NCBI GenBank assembly: GCA_023935145.1
Contig: CM043698.1
Location: 85,193,501 to 85,257,500, forward strand
Direction of reading: 5' to 3'
DNA length: 64,000 nt
Source: Bretschneidera sinensis
Taxonomy: Eukaryota; Streptophyta; Magnoliopsida; Brassicales; Akaniaceae
The notes beneath the pieces are model-generated. The model was not told where the DNA came from. It saw only the letters and a program-made list of their open reading frames with translations, and did no database searches. Each line of letters starts with the position of its first letter. The stretch's first letter is position 1. Both the position numbers and the translations under genes were made by a program. Below are positions 20,625 to 31,814 of this stretch, piece by piece.

Positions 20625-22352
20625 ATGCTTGGTCGGAGATCCTTGAACTTAGACTTGACACATTTAGATCCCGACTTAGAAAGAACTCTTAGGAGGCAGA
20701 AAAGAGCACTAGTTTTGAGAGAGACTGTTGAGATGGGAGAAAATTTTAATCATCCTGAACATGTGGAGCAACCTAGAGCTTGGAACGTGGACTCCACTAC
20801 ATCCCTTAGGGATTTGTTTGCACCCGTTGTGACTAACTCATCTTCCTGCATAGTGTTGCCACCAACCAATGCCACACACTTTGATTTGAAGCCACATGTT
20901 ATCCAACTCCTACCCTCATTCCATGGCTTAGATCTTGAAAATCCTTATAGTCATGTGAAGAAGTTCAAAGACATTTGTGCTACATTCAAATTCCAGAACT
21001 TCTCTGAGGAGTCAGTCCATCTTCGACTCTTCCCTTTCTCCCTTCACGATAGAGCTAGGGCGTGGTTGGACTCCAACACGTCCGGGTCTATTACATCTTG
21101 GGAAAACATGCTTAGAAAATTTTATCATAAGTTTTTCCCAATGTCTAGAGTGAATGAGTGCCGAAAGGATATTAGCTCTTTCACTCAGGACGAGGATGAG
21201 AAGTTCTCTGAAAGCTGGGAGCGCTTTAAAGAGTTACTGATCAGATGCCCTCCACATGGATATGAGAAGTGGAGACTCGTTCAATTCTTCTACCAAGGGT
21301 TGACTCAACCCAACCGTAGCATGATCGAGTCTATGAATGGGGGGGTATTCTTGAGTCTGACAGGAGACGAAGCATATATGGCGTTGGATAAGTTGTCCGA
21401 CAACTCACAGCAGTGGGATTTTTCAAGCTGTCGAGATAAGTCCATTCGTGCTCCTAAGAGGGGAGGCATCTATGAGGTCAGAGAGGACGCTGATTTGAGG
21501 ATAAAGTTAGATGCCCTCACCAAGAAGATTGACGCTCTCACTGTGAGCCAATCCATCAATGCTGCCAACACATTCAATGTTGAAAGCTGTTCCATATGTG
21601 CTAGTCCCATGCATCTAGCACAGAATTGCCCATCAATGCCGGCTTGTGCCGAGTATCCTATGGAACAAGTAAATGCTTTCAATGACTTTCGAAGGCAGTC
21701 AAATGGATCGTACTCTAAGATGTACAATCCAGGGTGGCGGAACCACCCAAATTTTTCATGGAGGCAGAACCAACCAATGAATCAGGGAGGATCCTCTCAT
21801 CATGCTCAAAATCAATATCTTCCCGGATTTGCCCCACAAATTCCTAATCATGGTCGTTCTGCCCATCCAGCACCTTCACCTGCTTACCATGCACCCGCTC
21901 AAACACCAGCGCCAGTTTCACAGTCGCTAGAGGACACCCTTAAGGAATTCATGAAAACGACTAGCCAAAATATGAGCGATGTGAGGAGTGCAACAATGGT
22001 AAACACCCAAACAATTGCCAAGCTGGAGAGTCAAATAGGGCAAATTGTAAGTCACTTGGGTGAGAGAGAGAAAGGAAAGTTCCCCAGTCAGCCCGTGCAA
22101 AACCCCAAAGGACAATTTATGGTTGAGAGTTCATCAACTCCTACACACGGGGAGGAACAAGTACAGTCGATTGTCACACTGAGGTCTGGGAGACAAGTGG
22201 ACAATCAAGTGGAAGAGAGCCCTGCTATGCAGCAAGGGCCAGGGAGTGGCAACACAGAGAAGAGAGATGCTGAGCCATCTACAGCCACACCTACTGAGAA
22301 AGACCCTCCTAGGTCGTTTGTACCTAGAGCGCCCTACCCCGAGAGATTATAG
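20625..22352 (+). pseudogene. gag: gag region of young Athila gag-pol frame, ends at a point stop
   Basis: The first ATG in the frame is at 20625 (MLGRRSLNLDL); the frame is open slightly upstream without an ATG. The gag core includes FDLKPHVIQLLPSFHGL, ENPYSHVKKFKDICATF, LRLFPFSLHDRARAWLD, YHKFFPMSRVNECRKDI and ESWERFKELLIRCPPHGY. A CCHC knuckle CSICASPMHLAQNCP lies at 21588-21629. A Pro/Gln/Asn-rich stretch and LESQIGQIVSHLGER follow. The TAG at 22350-22352 replaces a likely CAG (Gln), after which the same frame continues into pol. Gag and Pol are thus in one frame, as usual in Athila-type elements. Apart from that codon this gag looks complete. Confidence 0.93.
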
Positions 22353-25300
22353 GCGCCCAAGAAAGGAGGGAAGTATGAGGAAATTCTGGAGGTATTCAAG
22401 CAAGTCCAAATCAATATCCCATTTTTGGATGCCATCCATCAAGTGCCATCATATGCCAAGTTTTTAAAGGACTTGGTCACTATCAAGAGGAGGACGAATG
22501 TCCCAAAGAAGGCATTTTTGACCGAGCAGGTCAGTTCAATCCTTCAGTGCAAGCTACCCATCAAGTATAAGGACCCGGGGTGTCCTACCATCTCTTGCAC
22601 GATAGGAGTCAGCCACATTGAGAGGGCCCTTTTGGATCTAGGGGCGAGTGTGAATCTTCTACCCTACTCAGTCTATGTGCAGTTGGGGTTAGGAGAATTG
22701 AAGCCCACATCCACGACGCTTCAATTGGCTGACAGGTCAGTGAAAAGACCACGGGGGATAGTTGAGGACGTTTTGATAAAAGTGGATAAGTTTTATTTTC
22801 CCGTGGATTTTATTGTGCTTGACACAGAGCCGGTTCAGAATGTAGGGATTCAAATACTAGTGATTCTAGGGTGACCATTCTTAGCCACGGCTAACGCCCT
22901 AATCAATTGTAGGACAGGGGTGATGAAGATCTCCTTCGGAAATATGACAGTGGAGTTGAACATTTTTGATATCACTAGGCAACCACTGGAATATGATGAA
23001 ATGAGAGATGTGTGCTTGATAGAGGAGATTCTTGAGGATACTATGGATGAATCAAGCATTGAGGATCCCATGGAGGCATGCTTTGCTCACTTTGGAGAGG
23101 ACTTGGGTTTAGATAAGTTACTCGATGAAGTAAATGCCATTTTGGAGTCTAATCCTCAAGAAAGCAAGGAGGAGGAGGAGAATGTGTCACCAGAACCTCA
23201 AAAGAATGAACTTAAGCCTTTACCGGATAATCTTAAGTATAAGTTCCTGGGTCCAGCATACTGTTTGCCTGTGATAATAGCTTCAGATTTGGGAGAGGCT
23301 CAAGAGGAGAAATTATTAGATGTTTTAAGAGAGCACAAGGAAGCTATCGGCTGGACCATTGAAGATATTAATGGAATCAGCCCCTCGGTGGTGATGCACA
23401 AGATACACTTGGAGGAAGATGCTAAGCCATCGAGGGAGCCGCAAAGAAGGCTCAACCCTGCTATGCAAGAGGTTGTGAGAGCAGAGGTTATTAAGCTGTT
23501 AGATGCAGGGATTATTTATCCCATCTCTGATAGCAAGTGGGTGAGCCCCATTCATGTCGTGCCCAAGTGAGCTGGGTTAACGGTAGTAAAGAATAAGGAC
23601 GACGAGTTGGTGCCAACTCGTGTGCAGTCTGGGTGGAGAGTGTGTATAGACTACCGTAAGCTGAACATTGCCACCAAGAATGATCACTTTCCACTTCGAT
23701 TTATTGATCAGATGGTGGAGCGTTTGGCTGGGCACGAGTATTATTGCTTTTTGGATGGTTATTCTGGATATAACCAGGTCCCCGTGGACCCTGAAGATCA
23801 GGAGAAGACGACATTTACCTGTCCTTTTGGGACCTTCGCCTACCGTCGCATGCCCTTTGGGTTATGCAATGCACCCGCCACTTTTCAGCGGTGCATGGTC
23901 AGTATATTCTCTGACATGGTAGAGCGATTCTTGGAGATTTTCATGGACGACTTCTCCATCTTCGGTTCAACATTTGAGGAGTGCCTGCACCGTCTCTCTT
24001 TGGTTTTGGTACGGCGCAAGGAGAAGAACCTGGTGCTTAATTGGGAGAAGTGCCATTTTATGGTTAAGCAAGGAATTGTGCTGGGGCATATCATATCTCA
24101 TCGAGGGATTGAGGTCGACAAAGCGAAGGTGGATTTGATTTCCAGCCTTCCACCCCCACGTACGGTGAAAGAGGTTCGATCTTTTCTGGGCCATGCAGGT
24201 TTCTATAGGCGATTTATCCAGAATTTCAGCAAGATCGCCAGGCCCTTGTGCAAGTTGTTGCAAAAAGATGCCCCATTTCTATTTGATGAAGATTGTAAGA
24301 AAGCATTTGGGGATCTGAAGAAAATTCTGACGTCCACACCCATTATTCAGCCACCTAACTGGGATGTGCCCTTTGAGATCATGTGTGACGCATCAGACTA
24401 TGCTGTTGGAGCTGTTTTGGGGCAGCGTGTTGATAAACTTCCCCATCCTATCTATTATGCAAGTCGAACTCTAAACGACACACAACTCAATTACTCTACC
24501 ACTGAGAAGGAGTTGCTTGCAGTCGTTTTTGCATTAGACAAGTTCAGATCCTACTTGTTAGGATCTAAAGTCATTATCTACTCGGACCATGCTGCATTGA
24601 AGTATCTTTTCTCTAAAAAAGATGCTAAATCTCGTCTTATCCGATGGATCTTGCTACTTCAAGAGTTCGACATTGAGATTCGGGATAAGAAAGGTTCGGA
24701 AAATGTGGTGGCGGACCATTTGTCTAGATTGATTGTGGAATTCAGTGAGGCTGCCACTCCCATTTCTGAGACCTTTCCTGATGAGCAATTGATGCACATT
24801 GCTCACAGTCCCGCACCATGGTTTGCTGACATAGTGAACTATCTTGTCACCGGACACATGCCCTTGCATTGGGGGAGGCAAGATAAATCAAAATTTTTGG
24901 CCATGGTAAAACATTTTTTCTAGGACGATCCTTTCCTGTTCAAGTATTGTCCTGATCAGATCATTAGACGGTGTATTCCTGAGCATGACCAATCTAATGT
25001 CATCACCTTTTGTCATGATCATGCATGTGGAGGCCATTTTAGTGCTAAAAAGACCGCTGCAAAGATTTTGCAGTGTGGATTTTATTGGCCTACCCTGTTC
25101 CGGGACTCTCACACCTACTGTATATCTTGTGAACGTTGCCAAAAGCTAGGGAGTCTTTCTAGGAGAAATATGATGCCCCTCAACCCTATTCTGATTGTTG
25201 AGATTTTTGATGTGTGGGGCATTGATTTCATGGGACCATTCCCAAACTCCTTTGGCTACCTATACATTCTAGTTGCTGTGGACTATCTGTCCAAGTGGGT

Positions 25301-26111
25301 GGAGGCTGTTGCGTACAAGACCAATGACCACAAAGTTGTGGTCCAGTTCTTGATAGACACTATTTTTGCTCATTTTGGTACGCCTCGAGCAATCATAAGT
25401 GATGGAGGTAAGCACTTTTGCAACAAGATCTTTGAGCAGTTGATGAAGAAATATTGTATCACGCACAAAGTTGCCACCCCATATCACCCACAGACGAGTG
25501 GTCAAGTGGAAATTTCAAATCGCGAGATCAAACATATTTTGGAAAAGACTGTGAACCCTACTAGAAAGGATTGGTCTCTGCGATTGACGGATGCACTGTG
25601 GGCATATCGGACAGCCTTCAAGACGCCAATTGGCATGTCTCCCTCTCGCATTGTATACGGAAAGGCATGTCACCTTTCGGTTGAATTAGAGCATCGTGCG
25701 TATTGGGCTGTCAAGCAACTAAATTTTAATCTTTCTAAGGCTGGCTCACAACGAAAGCTCCAACTCAATGAATTGGAGGAGCTGCGGAATGATGCATATG
25801 AGTGTGCCCGATCATACAAAGCACAAATGAAGAAGACTCATGACCAAAATATTTTGAGACGAGCTTTTGAGCCGGGTCAGAGAGTTCTTCTTTATAATTC
25901 GCGTCTGCATCTTTTTCCAGGCAAGCTCAAATCCCGATGGTCAGGCCCATTCATTATTCGATCGGTTTTTCCTCATGGGGCCATCGAGATTGAGGATCCT
26001 AAGAATGGTAATACTTTCAAGGTAAATGGATAGAGGCTAAAACCATTCTTAGAGTTGAGGAGTCCGGACATTGAGACGATACTGTTGGAGGATCCTAGTT
26101 ACTCAGATTGA
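22353..26111 (+). pseudogene. pol: pol of young Athila element (PR-RT-RNase H-IN), four point stops
   Basis: It continues in the gag frame to TGA at 26109-26111. Protease: LLDLGASVNLLPYS near 22630. [30 protein letters not shown], and catalytic FMDDFSIFG near 23940. RNase [15 protein letters not shown] near 24385, [21 protein letters not shown]. Integrase: zinc region with H/H and CISCERC near 25120, core [27 protein letters not shown], then a C-terminal part with [16 protein letters not shown]. In-frame stops are at 22872 (TGA, expected Arg in LGRPF), 23568 (TGA), 24921 (TAG, expected Trp) and 26031 (TAG, expected Gln). I see no frameshift and all catalytic motifs are present. Confidence 0.94.
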
Positions 26112-26137
26112 GTGTAGTATTCTAGGGAGAGTCTGGC

Positions 26138-26175
26138 TGAAGACGTAAAACTTAGCGCTCATGGGAGGCACCCCA
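26138..26175 (+). promoter_or_regulatory. Conserved post-pol block
   Basis: TGAAGACGTAAAACTTAGCG is followed by CTCATGGGAGGCACCCC shortly after the pol stop. The same block, diverged, follows pol in the minus-strand Athila (8853-8895) and the third element (35266-35311). Confidence 0.55.
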
Positions 26176-26290
26176 CAGCTTATCTTTTCTTTTGTTTATT
26201 TATTATTTCGCATTTTTATGTTTAATGTTTGTTTCCAGTATTTTTTGTTTTCCAGTTTTTATTTTTCAGGGACAAAGCGTACTTCAGTTC

Positions 26291-26305
26291 AAGTTTGGGG
26301 GTATG
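26291..26305 (+). other. PPT-like motif, upstream copy
   Basis: AAGTTTGGGGGTATG is identical in its first 14 bases to the terminal polypurine tract at 27389-27403 but lies about 1.1 kb upstream of it. Confidence 0.6.
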
Positions 26306-26367
26306 CTATAAGCCATACCAGTCCAGATAGTTCTCCATATCTCAGGTCAGCTCTTTCCATATTAGTC

Positions 26368-26407
26368 ACACATTAGGGTCAATGTGTAATTTAAGTTTGG
26401 GGGTATG
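26368..26407 (+). promoter_or_regulatory. Hairpin plus second PPT-like motif
   Basis: A stem ACACATT/AATGTGT with a 6-nt loop (26368-26387) is followed by AATTTAAGTTTGGGGGTATG (up to 26407). This is the plus-strand example of the hairpin-PPT cassette shared by the Athila-like families here. Confidence 0.65.
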
Positions 26408-26774
26408 GGAGACACATCACACACTTTGTCCTAATTTGTTGTCTTTTCGTCATTGAGATAAATGCATGCTCATGTTATCGTGAAATTTTGGTTGATCTAA
26501 ACATTTTCTGTGATGTGATGTCATTGGTGAGCTTAACATTTTGAACACATGATCTGGTGATAAATTTTTAAAATTTAGTTACTTACTTTAGGTATTTTGA
26601 GAATTCACATGTTTGATCTAATCTAACACGAGCACATTAGCACAAATTATGTGAGGTATGACACGTGATTTTAATGTGTATTTTTCCTTATCTTAACTGA
26701 AACTGGATGACTTGTTGGATGAACTCTTGGGCATAGGAAAATATAAAGAAAAAAAAAATTATCAATAAACTTTT

Positions 26775-26804
26775 CGCTGAGTAACTGGACCTCTTGCCTC
26801 AGTA
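26775..26804 (+). other. Conserved hairpin in 3' noncoding region
   Basis: CTGAG at 26777-26781 pairs with CTCAG at 26798-26802 around TAACTGGACCTCTTGC. The third element has the same hairpin inverted at 34570-34597, within a longer conserved stretch. The stem is short, so RNA folding is plausible but not proven. Confidence 0.45.
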
Positions 26805-27388
26805 AGCAGTGAGTGTTCACGTCAAAAGGTGGAATTTTGCTTGGTAATATTAAGGTCGGTTTAATTTCGTAGCCTTTTTTACTCGAGTTGGTAAGTCCTT
26901 AGGGGTGTCTTTACACCTAATGCCCTAAAACCACCTGGTTTGGGAGTCATTGACTTAACACTCGCTACATGGGTCAATTAGAAAGCTTAAGGGAACTAAA
27001 CATAGCCGTGCCTTATATAAAAAAATAAAAAAAAAGAATAAAATAAAAACTATGCCTTTTCGTTCATTTTTTATGGGAAATTCGGTGAATCTTGAGACAT
27101 GGAGACCTTACACATTAGAGTTACTTGGAAGCTTCATTTTTATGTGCTAATTCACCTTACACTGATTCAAGCTTGTGATGCCTTATCCTGCCTTTTGTAA
27201 GTAATTAGATTTTAACATTTCTATTCATTGCGAAGATGGGTTTACCTTTTTAAGCTTGCTTATGAATGAATATCATGGTGATGTGTGCTCCTTAAATTTT
27301 TGGATACCATGAGTGTTGACTTTATCTTTATGTTCTTTGTTTTTCATTGAGTCTTTTATTTTGTTTTGCTAAGGGACTAGCAAAATAT

Positions 27389-27403
27389 AAGTTTGGGGGT
27401 ATT
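27389..27403 (+). other. Polypurine tract of young Athila element
   Basis: AAGTTTGGGGGTATT directly precedes the 3' LTR (27404). Confidence 0.85.
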
Positions 27404-28654
27404 TGATGAGTCTAAAATATTGCATATTTTAGACCCTTAACTTATATTTGTTATGCTCTTAATTAGTAGTATTTTACTTTATTTTACATTTTTCTTGTGT
27501 TTTGTGTATTTTTACATGTTTGTGGAGAAAGTGCAGCATTTCAGGATATTTGAAGCTTCTGGAGACATTGCACTCGATCGCACAGATATGCGATCGAGCG
27601 CACCTGCACTCAAGTGCACCTGCCTATGATCGAGCGCAAGGTCATCAATCCCACATCGAAATGTTTGCAGTGCATCGCACCAGCGCGATCGAGCGCACCA
27701 GATACGCGATCGAGCGCACCAGACACGGGATCGAGCGCACATGCGATCGATCGCACCATTCTGCGATCGAGCGCACTCGGGCCAGTATCCCACATCGTTT
27801 CTGCAAGCCACATTACTCCGGGTCTTCCCCTATATAAACACCACCTGACTTCATAATTCAATGTACAATTCCTAAGCCACTTTGGTGTTTACCGGTGGAT
27901 GTCCGCTAGCATTCTGGTGGATTCTGAAGGCATTGCTACCACGAGGGGAAGCGCCGCCCGTCAGCGAGTGGAATTTCTCCCATGTAAAGTTGTTTATTTA
28001 TCTCTTTATATTCAGTTGTTTTAGTTTAAATGTTTAGCACTTGTTATTATAGTTTTATAGTTATGAGTGGCTAGACTCTTCAGCTAAGGTTGAAGATGAA
28101 GCCCCGCCGTTGTTTGGCGTAGTAGTTCAGATTTGCTTGTACAAATCTGACAATTTTTAGTATAAATGTTCTGTCAATTATTTGAGTTAATCTTATAATT
28201 GATTGAGTTTAAATTGTCTGTTGGATTTTCTTTGTGTTTCATCTGATGGATACATTGAATGCTTTTCGATTAAATTGGATTCCCTTTGTGATTTGTTAAG
28301 AACGGATACATCGGGTGCTTTTGGTTTAATTGGGATATTCTTTGTTTTTTGTCTTATAGTTGGATTCATTGAATGTTTTGATAGGCTATATTTTTAGAAC
28401 ATGTATGCTTAACTTCGGTGGGGTGGATTCGGAAACCTTAGTGCTTTTTATTATTAGTTTTTAAATCAATTTAATTTAGCTTTTAATTTATTTTGCAAAT
28501 ATCATTTAAAATTCGGAACTAGGTTAAAATAGAGTTAATTTAGATTAAAAATTATATTTTCACAACGCAATTCCCTGTGGATTCAACCTCGCACTTGCAC
28601 AACGCTATATTGCAAACGACTCGTGCGCTTGCGAGTAAATTAAAACTCACAACA
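27404..28654 (+). repeat. 3' LTR of young Athila element
   Basis: This 1251-bp copy has a 10-bp duplication near 27475 (TTATTTTACT region) absent from the 5' LTR. TATA box at 27831-27838, CGATCG-word cluster at 27570-27777. It is followed directly by the TSD copy GTCCA. Confidence 0.95.
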
Positions 28655-28659
28655 GTCCA

Positions 28660-29839
28660 CCAAATCTACGACTCCAAATTCCAAAGGAAAGGGGGTAGTG
28701 GGCTCCTCGAGCAAGAAGGCCATAACAGAGCTCGACGACTCTCTGTTCTCCAGCCCAGCGGCAAAAGAGAGGTATACAACTATTATCCATCATAAAAAGA
28801 TCATGACAGGTAGATTCGTCGACTTCGAATCTATTTATCATGGTAATTTTGATGTTTTACCTACTTTTAATGCCATACGCTTGACCCCACTAGTTAAGAT
28901 ACATCAAAAATTTTACCTGTGACTGATTCACCAGTTCTATACAAACTTGGTGAAACCCAGTCCATTGGCTCTGAGGTTCAGAACCAGTGTTATGAGTGTG
29001 GAGTTTGAGGTCAACACTGACCTCTTGATGAGTATCTTGAGGATCCCTCTCTGGACAGATGGCTAAATAATATTGAATATGAAGAGGCATGTCGAATAGT
29101 TAAGGGTGACTCTAACTATGTCTTTCAACCCACTACATTTCACACATGTAGTGACATGCCCCTTGACTCGAAATTGTTCAACCTCATAGTGAGTTGGACT
29201 ATCCACCCAAGACTCGAGATTCGAGGCTATCTATCTAAGATAGATGTGGTATTCATTTGATGCCTTAAAATTGGGCACTACTTCAATATCTACCTCCCAC
29301 TGCTCGCCATCATGATAAACGGCGAAGCGAGCGACTCCGGATGGCTTCCCTACGGGATTCTCATCACACTTATCCTTTAGCACTTTTGGGTTCCTCTTCC
29401 CGCCTTCGAGGCTCAGGACATCAACCTCAAGGACATCATCAACGTCTCCTCACTGAAGAAGATGGGATGCACAGTCTGAGACAGCATGATTTATTCAAAG
29501 GCCGGGAAGAACATTCGGATAGGAGAGGACGATAACAGTGATGATGGGGACTAGGGTCCAGATGCTGCTGCTATTGCTATAGATACGGATGATCGAGCAC
29601 CTCCTATGGGTGACTCGAGTGCTAGTCCACCTGGGTACAGTAATCTTCTTCAGGCTATCATGAGCCTCCAGCTGACTATGCAGTCTGGCTTCCAAAGCTT
29701 GAGCTCTTCAGTCGACGCCATACATCACAACCTTCGTTCTCTTCGAGATGACTTCAAGCTGCACCGTGATCATACTGAGGGTTCTTTGGTTAAGATTCAG
29801 GATCTCATTCATGACAGCTCTGACTCTCCCACTCCTTGA
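28660..29839 (+). pseudogene. Third ORF of outer SIRE-like element, main part, broken
   Basis: This continues 19150-19216. First part in frame: VVGSSSKKAITELDDSLFSS and KKIMTGRFVDFESIYHGNFD up to TGA at 28920. After a frame change: LIHQFYTNLVKPSPLAL, TSVMSVEFEVNTDLLMSIL, then stops between SYVFQPTTFHTCSDMPLDSK, GYLSKIDVVFI, ASDSGWLPYGILI and NLKDIINVSSLKKMGC. The C-terminal part (29606-29839) is intact and heptad-like (LQLTMQSGFQSLSSSVDAIH), ending in SSDSPTP. The middle resembles the plant 'putative plant transposon protein' domain (PF20167 type), from memory of the family. The position is where SIRE1 has its env-like ORF, but no membrane segments are evident. Several stops replace likely Trp codons. 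Function unknown. Confidence 0.65.
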
Positions 29840-30490
29840 GTTGCTCTCTATCTTCGTTTTGGTGTATATATAGATGTAGTTTTCAGTTGTTCTTAGCACG
29901 GACATCATTTATTGTATTTTGTCTTTTAGTTTCAGCTCTCAGAAGCCTATGTTGTATGGATTTATGATGTACATGATTATGTTTTATGCTTATACTTGGT
30001 TTATACACTTGTTTTACATTTACATAATATGTTTACTTGCTTTAAACCTTTTTGTGCTTGGATATATGCTTTAAACTACTTATGTATGACTGAAAACTTT
30101 CGGCTCTTCCCGGGAAGTCTTCCTGACTCTGAATGATGTCAAATTATTGCATACAAGTTTGGTTATGCATGCTCTTAATATCTGTGGTATCTATGTGGGT
30201 TATTTTTTGGTTTACTATCCCCTTTATGTTGTTATCAAAACGGAGGAGAAATATGAGAAAACTAACTGTAAACTCAAAATAGTGCATAGATTTAGGGAGA
30301 GCATTGCTCCAAAGAACTTGTTGTATGATTCTATATATTGAGTTGCTTGGTTGGATAGCCTAGAAACTATTTTTGAACTTTTTACGGGTTGGTTTTATTC
30401 ATAAAACAGAGGAAACTCTGCCCGATTTTTTCAAAAAAATTCAACACTTAGTTTTTAAAACTGTTTTCTCTAATTAGTTTTATCATCATC
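29840..30490 (+). other. 3' noncoding region of outer Copia
   Basis: AT-rich sequence between the third ORF and the polypurine tract; no coding signal seen. Confidence 0.65.
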
Positions 30491-30504
30491 AAAAAAGGGG
30501 AGAT
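30491..30504 (+). other. Polypurine tract of outer Copia
   Basis: AAAAAAGGGGAGAT immediately precedes the 3' LTR and has the usual plant Copia form. Confidence 0.88.
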
Positions 30505-31636
30505 TGCTGACCCTCATCTAAATTTTAGTGATGACAAAATAAAAATCTAAAAATACTAACAGGCTATCTAAGTGTTTTAAACGATAAAAGCATACAATGA
30601 AGAATAAAGATGCAAGAACTCAACCCGAATCAGACACCAAGTTAAGACAAAAGATCTAGTATAGGATTAAGGTATTGAAACAAGTTGTAAATCTCACTTG
30701 TTCAGGTAAATAACTTGTCTTATGGCTCCTTTTGAAAAAGCGTTTTAACAAAACTATTCATTCAAACGGTTATAAGTCAAAAACATTTCAAAGAATGAAA
30801 AACTAGGTTAAAAGGCAACCCAGTCGACTGGGTACTTATACCAGAAGACTGGTATATGGGACAGTGTGTCCCTAGTCGACTGGGTGCTTCATACCAGTCA
30901 ACTGATGTTTTGGACAGAATGTCCCCAGTCGACTGGTATGAACTACCCAGTCGACCGGTACTATACATAGCCTTAAAAATATGACTTTTCACTTGACCCA
31001 GTCGACTGGTAATTCGAAAAATATGACCGTTGAGGCGCCAGACTTGAGCACCAAAACGTACCAAATCAGTACCAAATGGCCATATTAATTCAAGGCTATA
31101 TAAACCCACTCCCATGAGCATTTAAGAAAAGAAGATTACACATTCAATCAAATTTTTTCTCATTAATACACAAAAGCTTTGAAATATTTATTGTTGAGCC
31201 ATTCTTCAAGCTTTACCTTGGAAGAGAGATATTATTCAGTTGTATAAGCATTCATTGTTGTCTCTCTACCGTTTACTTTATAATAACTTATATTTATTGT
31301 AAAGGGATTAGCTTCCGAAAGGAAGAGATTAGTTTCCGAGATGAAGGGTTTGTTTGTAAGGTTTGTGCAATACCTGTGAAATTGCACGAATTTTAGTGGA
31401 TTACTTCAATGAGGTTCCTTGAAGAGAGTGGACGTAGGGTCGGAACGAATCCGATATTGTTGAACCACTATAAACTGAGTTTACATCTTCTATATCCTTA
31501 AACTCTTCTGTTTACAACACATTACTTGTTTACATGCTTGTGGATTTATCTGTTTTTATAAACTTGCAATTAATTAATGAAAGTTTTTATAAACCCAATT
31601 CACCCCCCTCTTGGGTTGAAACCTCAGTCTACAACA
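30505..31636 (+). repeat. 3' LTR of outer SIRE-like element
   Basis: The 1132-bp LTR runs from TGCTGACCCTC to CTACAACA. Seven CAGTCGACTGG-type dyads at 30819-31011, TATA box at 31097-31104, and the terminal hairpin AACCCAA/TTGGGTT at 31592-31617. It matches the window start (1-664). Confidence 0.94.
30819..31011. promoter_or_regulatory. CAGTCGACTGG dyad cluster in U3 of outer Copia
   Basis: Seven copies close to CCCAGTCGACTGGTA, some with one arm changed (CCAGTCAACTGATG, CCAGTCGACCGGTA), lie 86-280 bp upstream of the TATA box. The spacing is irregular, so this is a cluster of sites and not a simple tandem repeat. Confidence 0.75.
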
Positions 31637-31814
31637 ATATAAATAAATAAACTGATGGAAGAAGAATCATTCCCAAAAATATTGTTGACGATCAAAACTC
31701 CACGTAAATGTCAATGATGGATTCGAAGGCTTCGACGACTAACCAAATAATTTCTCCACATGTAAGGTAAACCAAACAAAGCATCTCAAATAGCAATAAA
31801 CCAATTCAAGTAGG
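31637..31814 (-). other. Short flank between two insertions, probably 3' noncoding part of the deepest Athila element
   Basis: These 178 bp separate the outer Copia 3' LTR from the third element. Removing the third element joins them to 36978 onward, the 3' noncoding region of the minus-strand element with pol at 37478-39490. No coding signal. The assignment is an inference from position. Confidence 0.45.

Larger units (their letters stand above)
26176..27388 (+). other. 3' noncoding region of young Athila element
   Basis: It has no coding signal. It holds a PPT-like motif at 26291-26305, a hairpin with a second PPT-like motif at 26368-26407, and a region at 26765-26965 that is also conserved, in inverted orientation, at 34430-34615 of the third element. 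Confidence 0.75.
19217..28654 (+). mobile_element. Young Athila-like Gypsy element, plus strand, near-intact
   Basis: The 9.4-kb element has LTRs at 19217-20457 and 27404-28654, a perfect TSD GTCCA (19212-19216 and 28655-28659), a tRNA-Asp PBS with no mismatch and a clear polypurine tract. By eye the LTRs differ at about 15 positions plus one 10-bp indel (about 1.2 percent), so it is the youngest insertion here. Gag-pol is one continuous frame from 20625 to 26111 interrupted only by five stop codons. Unlike the minus-strand Athila it has no third ORF: pol is followed by about 1.3 kb of noncoding sequence. Confidence 0.96.
1..31636 (+). mobile_element. Outer SIRE/Maximus-like Ty1-Copia element, 5' end cut by window
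   Basis: Order seen: partial 5' LTR, initiator-Met PBS, gag with UBN2-type region and CCHC knuckle, protease (DSG), GAG-pre-integrase, integrase, RT (YVDD), RNase H, an extra third ORF, polypurine tract, 3' LTR. This order and the gag C-terminal CQRLSGGKSGLGYSP and VWVPKG segments fit the SIRE/Maximus lineage of Copia. Three other elements interrupt it (1706-3066, 4182-15458, 19217-28654). Removing them and the TSD copies leaves about 9.5 kb in the window, about 10 kb once the missing LTR part is added. The 5 bp after the 3' LTR are ATATA; the matching TSD copy lies outside the window. All coding parts are broken. Confidence 0.93.

Noticed and set aside
19150..29839. Calling the Copia third ORF an envelope gene
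   Set aside because: Only the position agrees; no signal peptide, membrane span or fusion-like segment could be seen.
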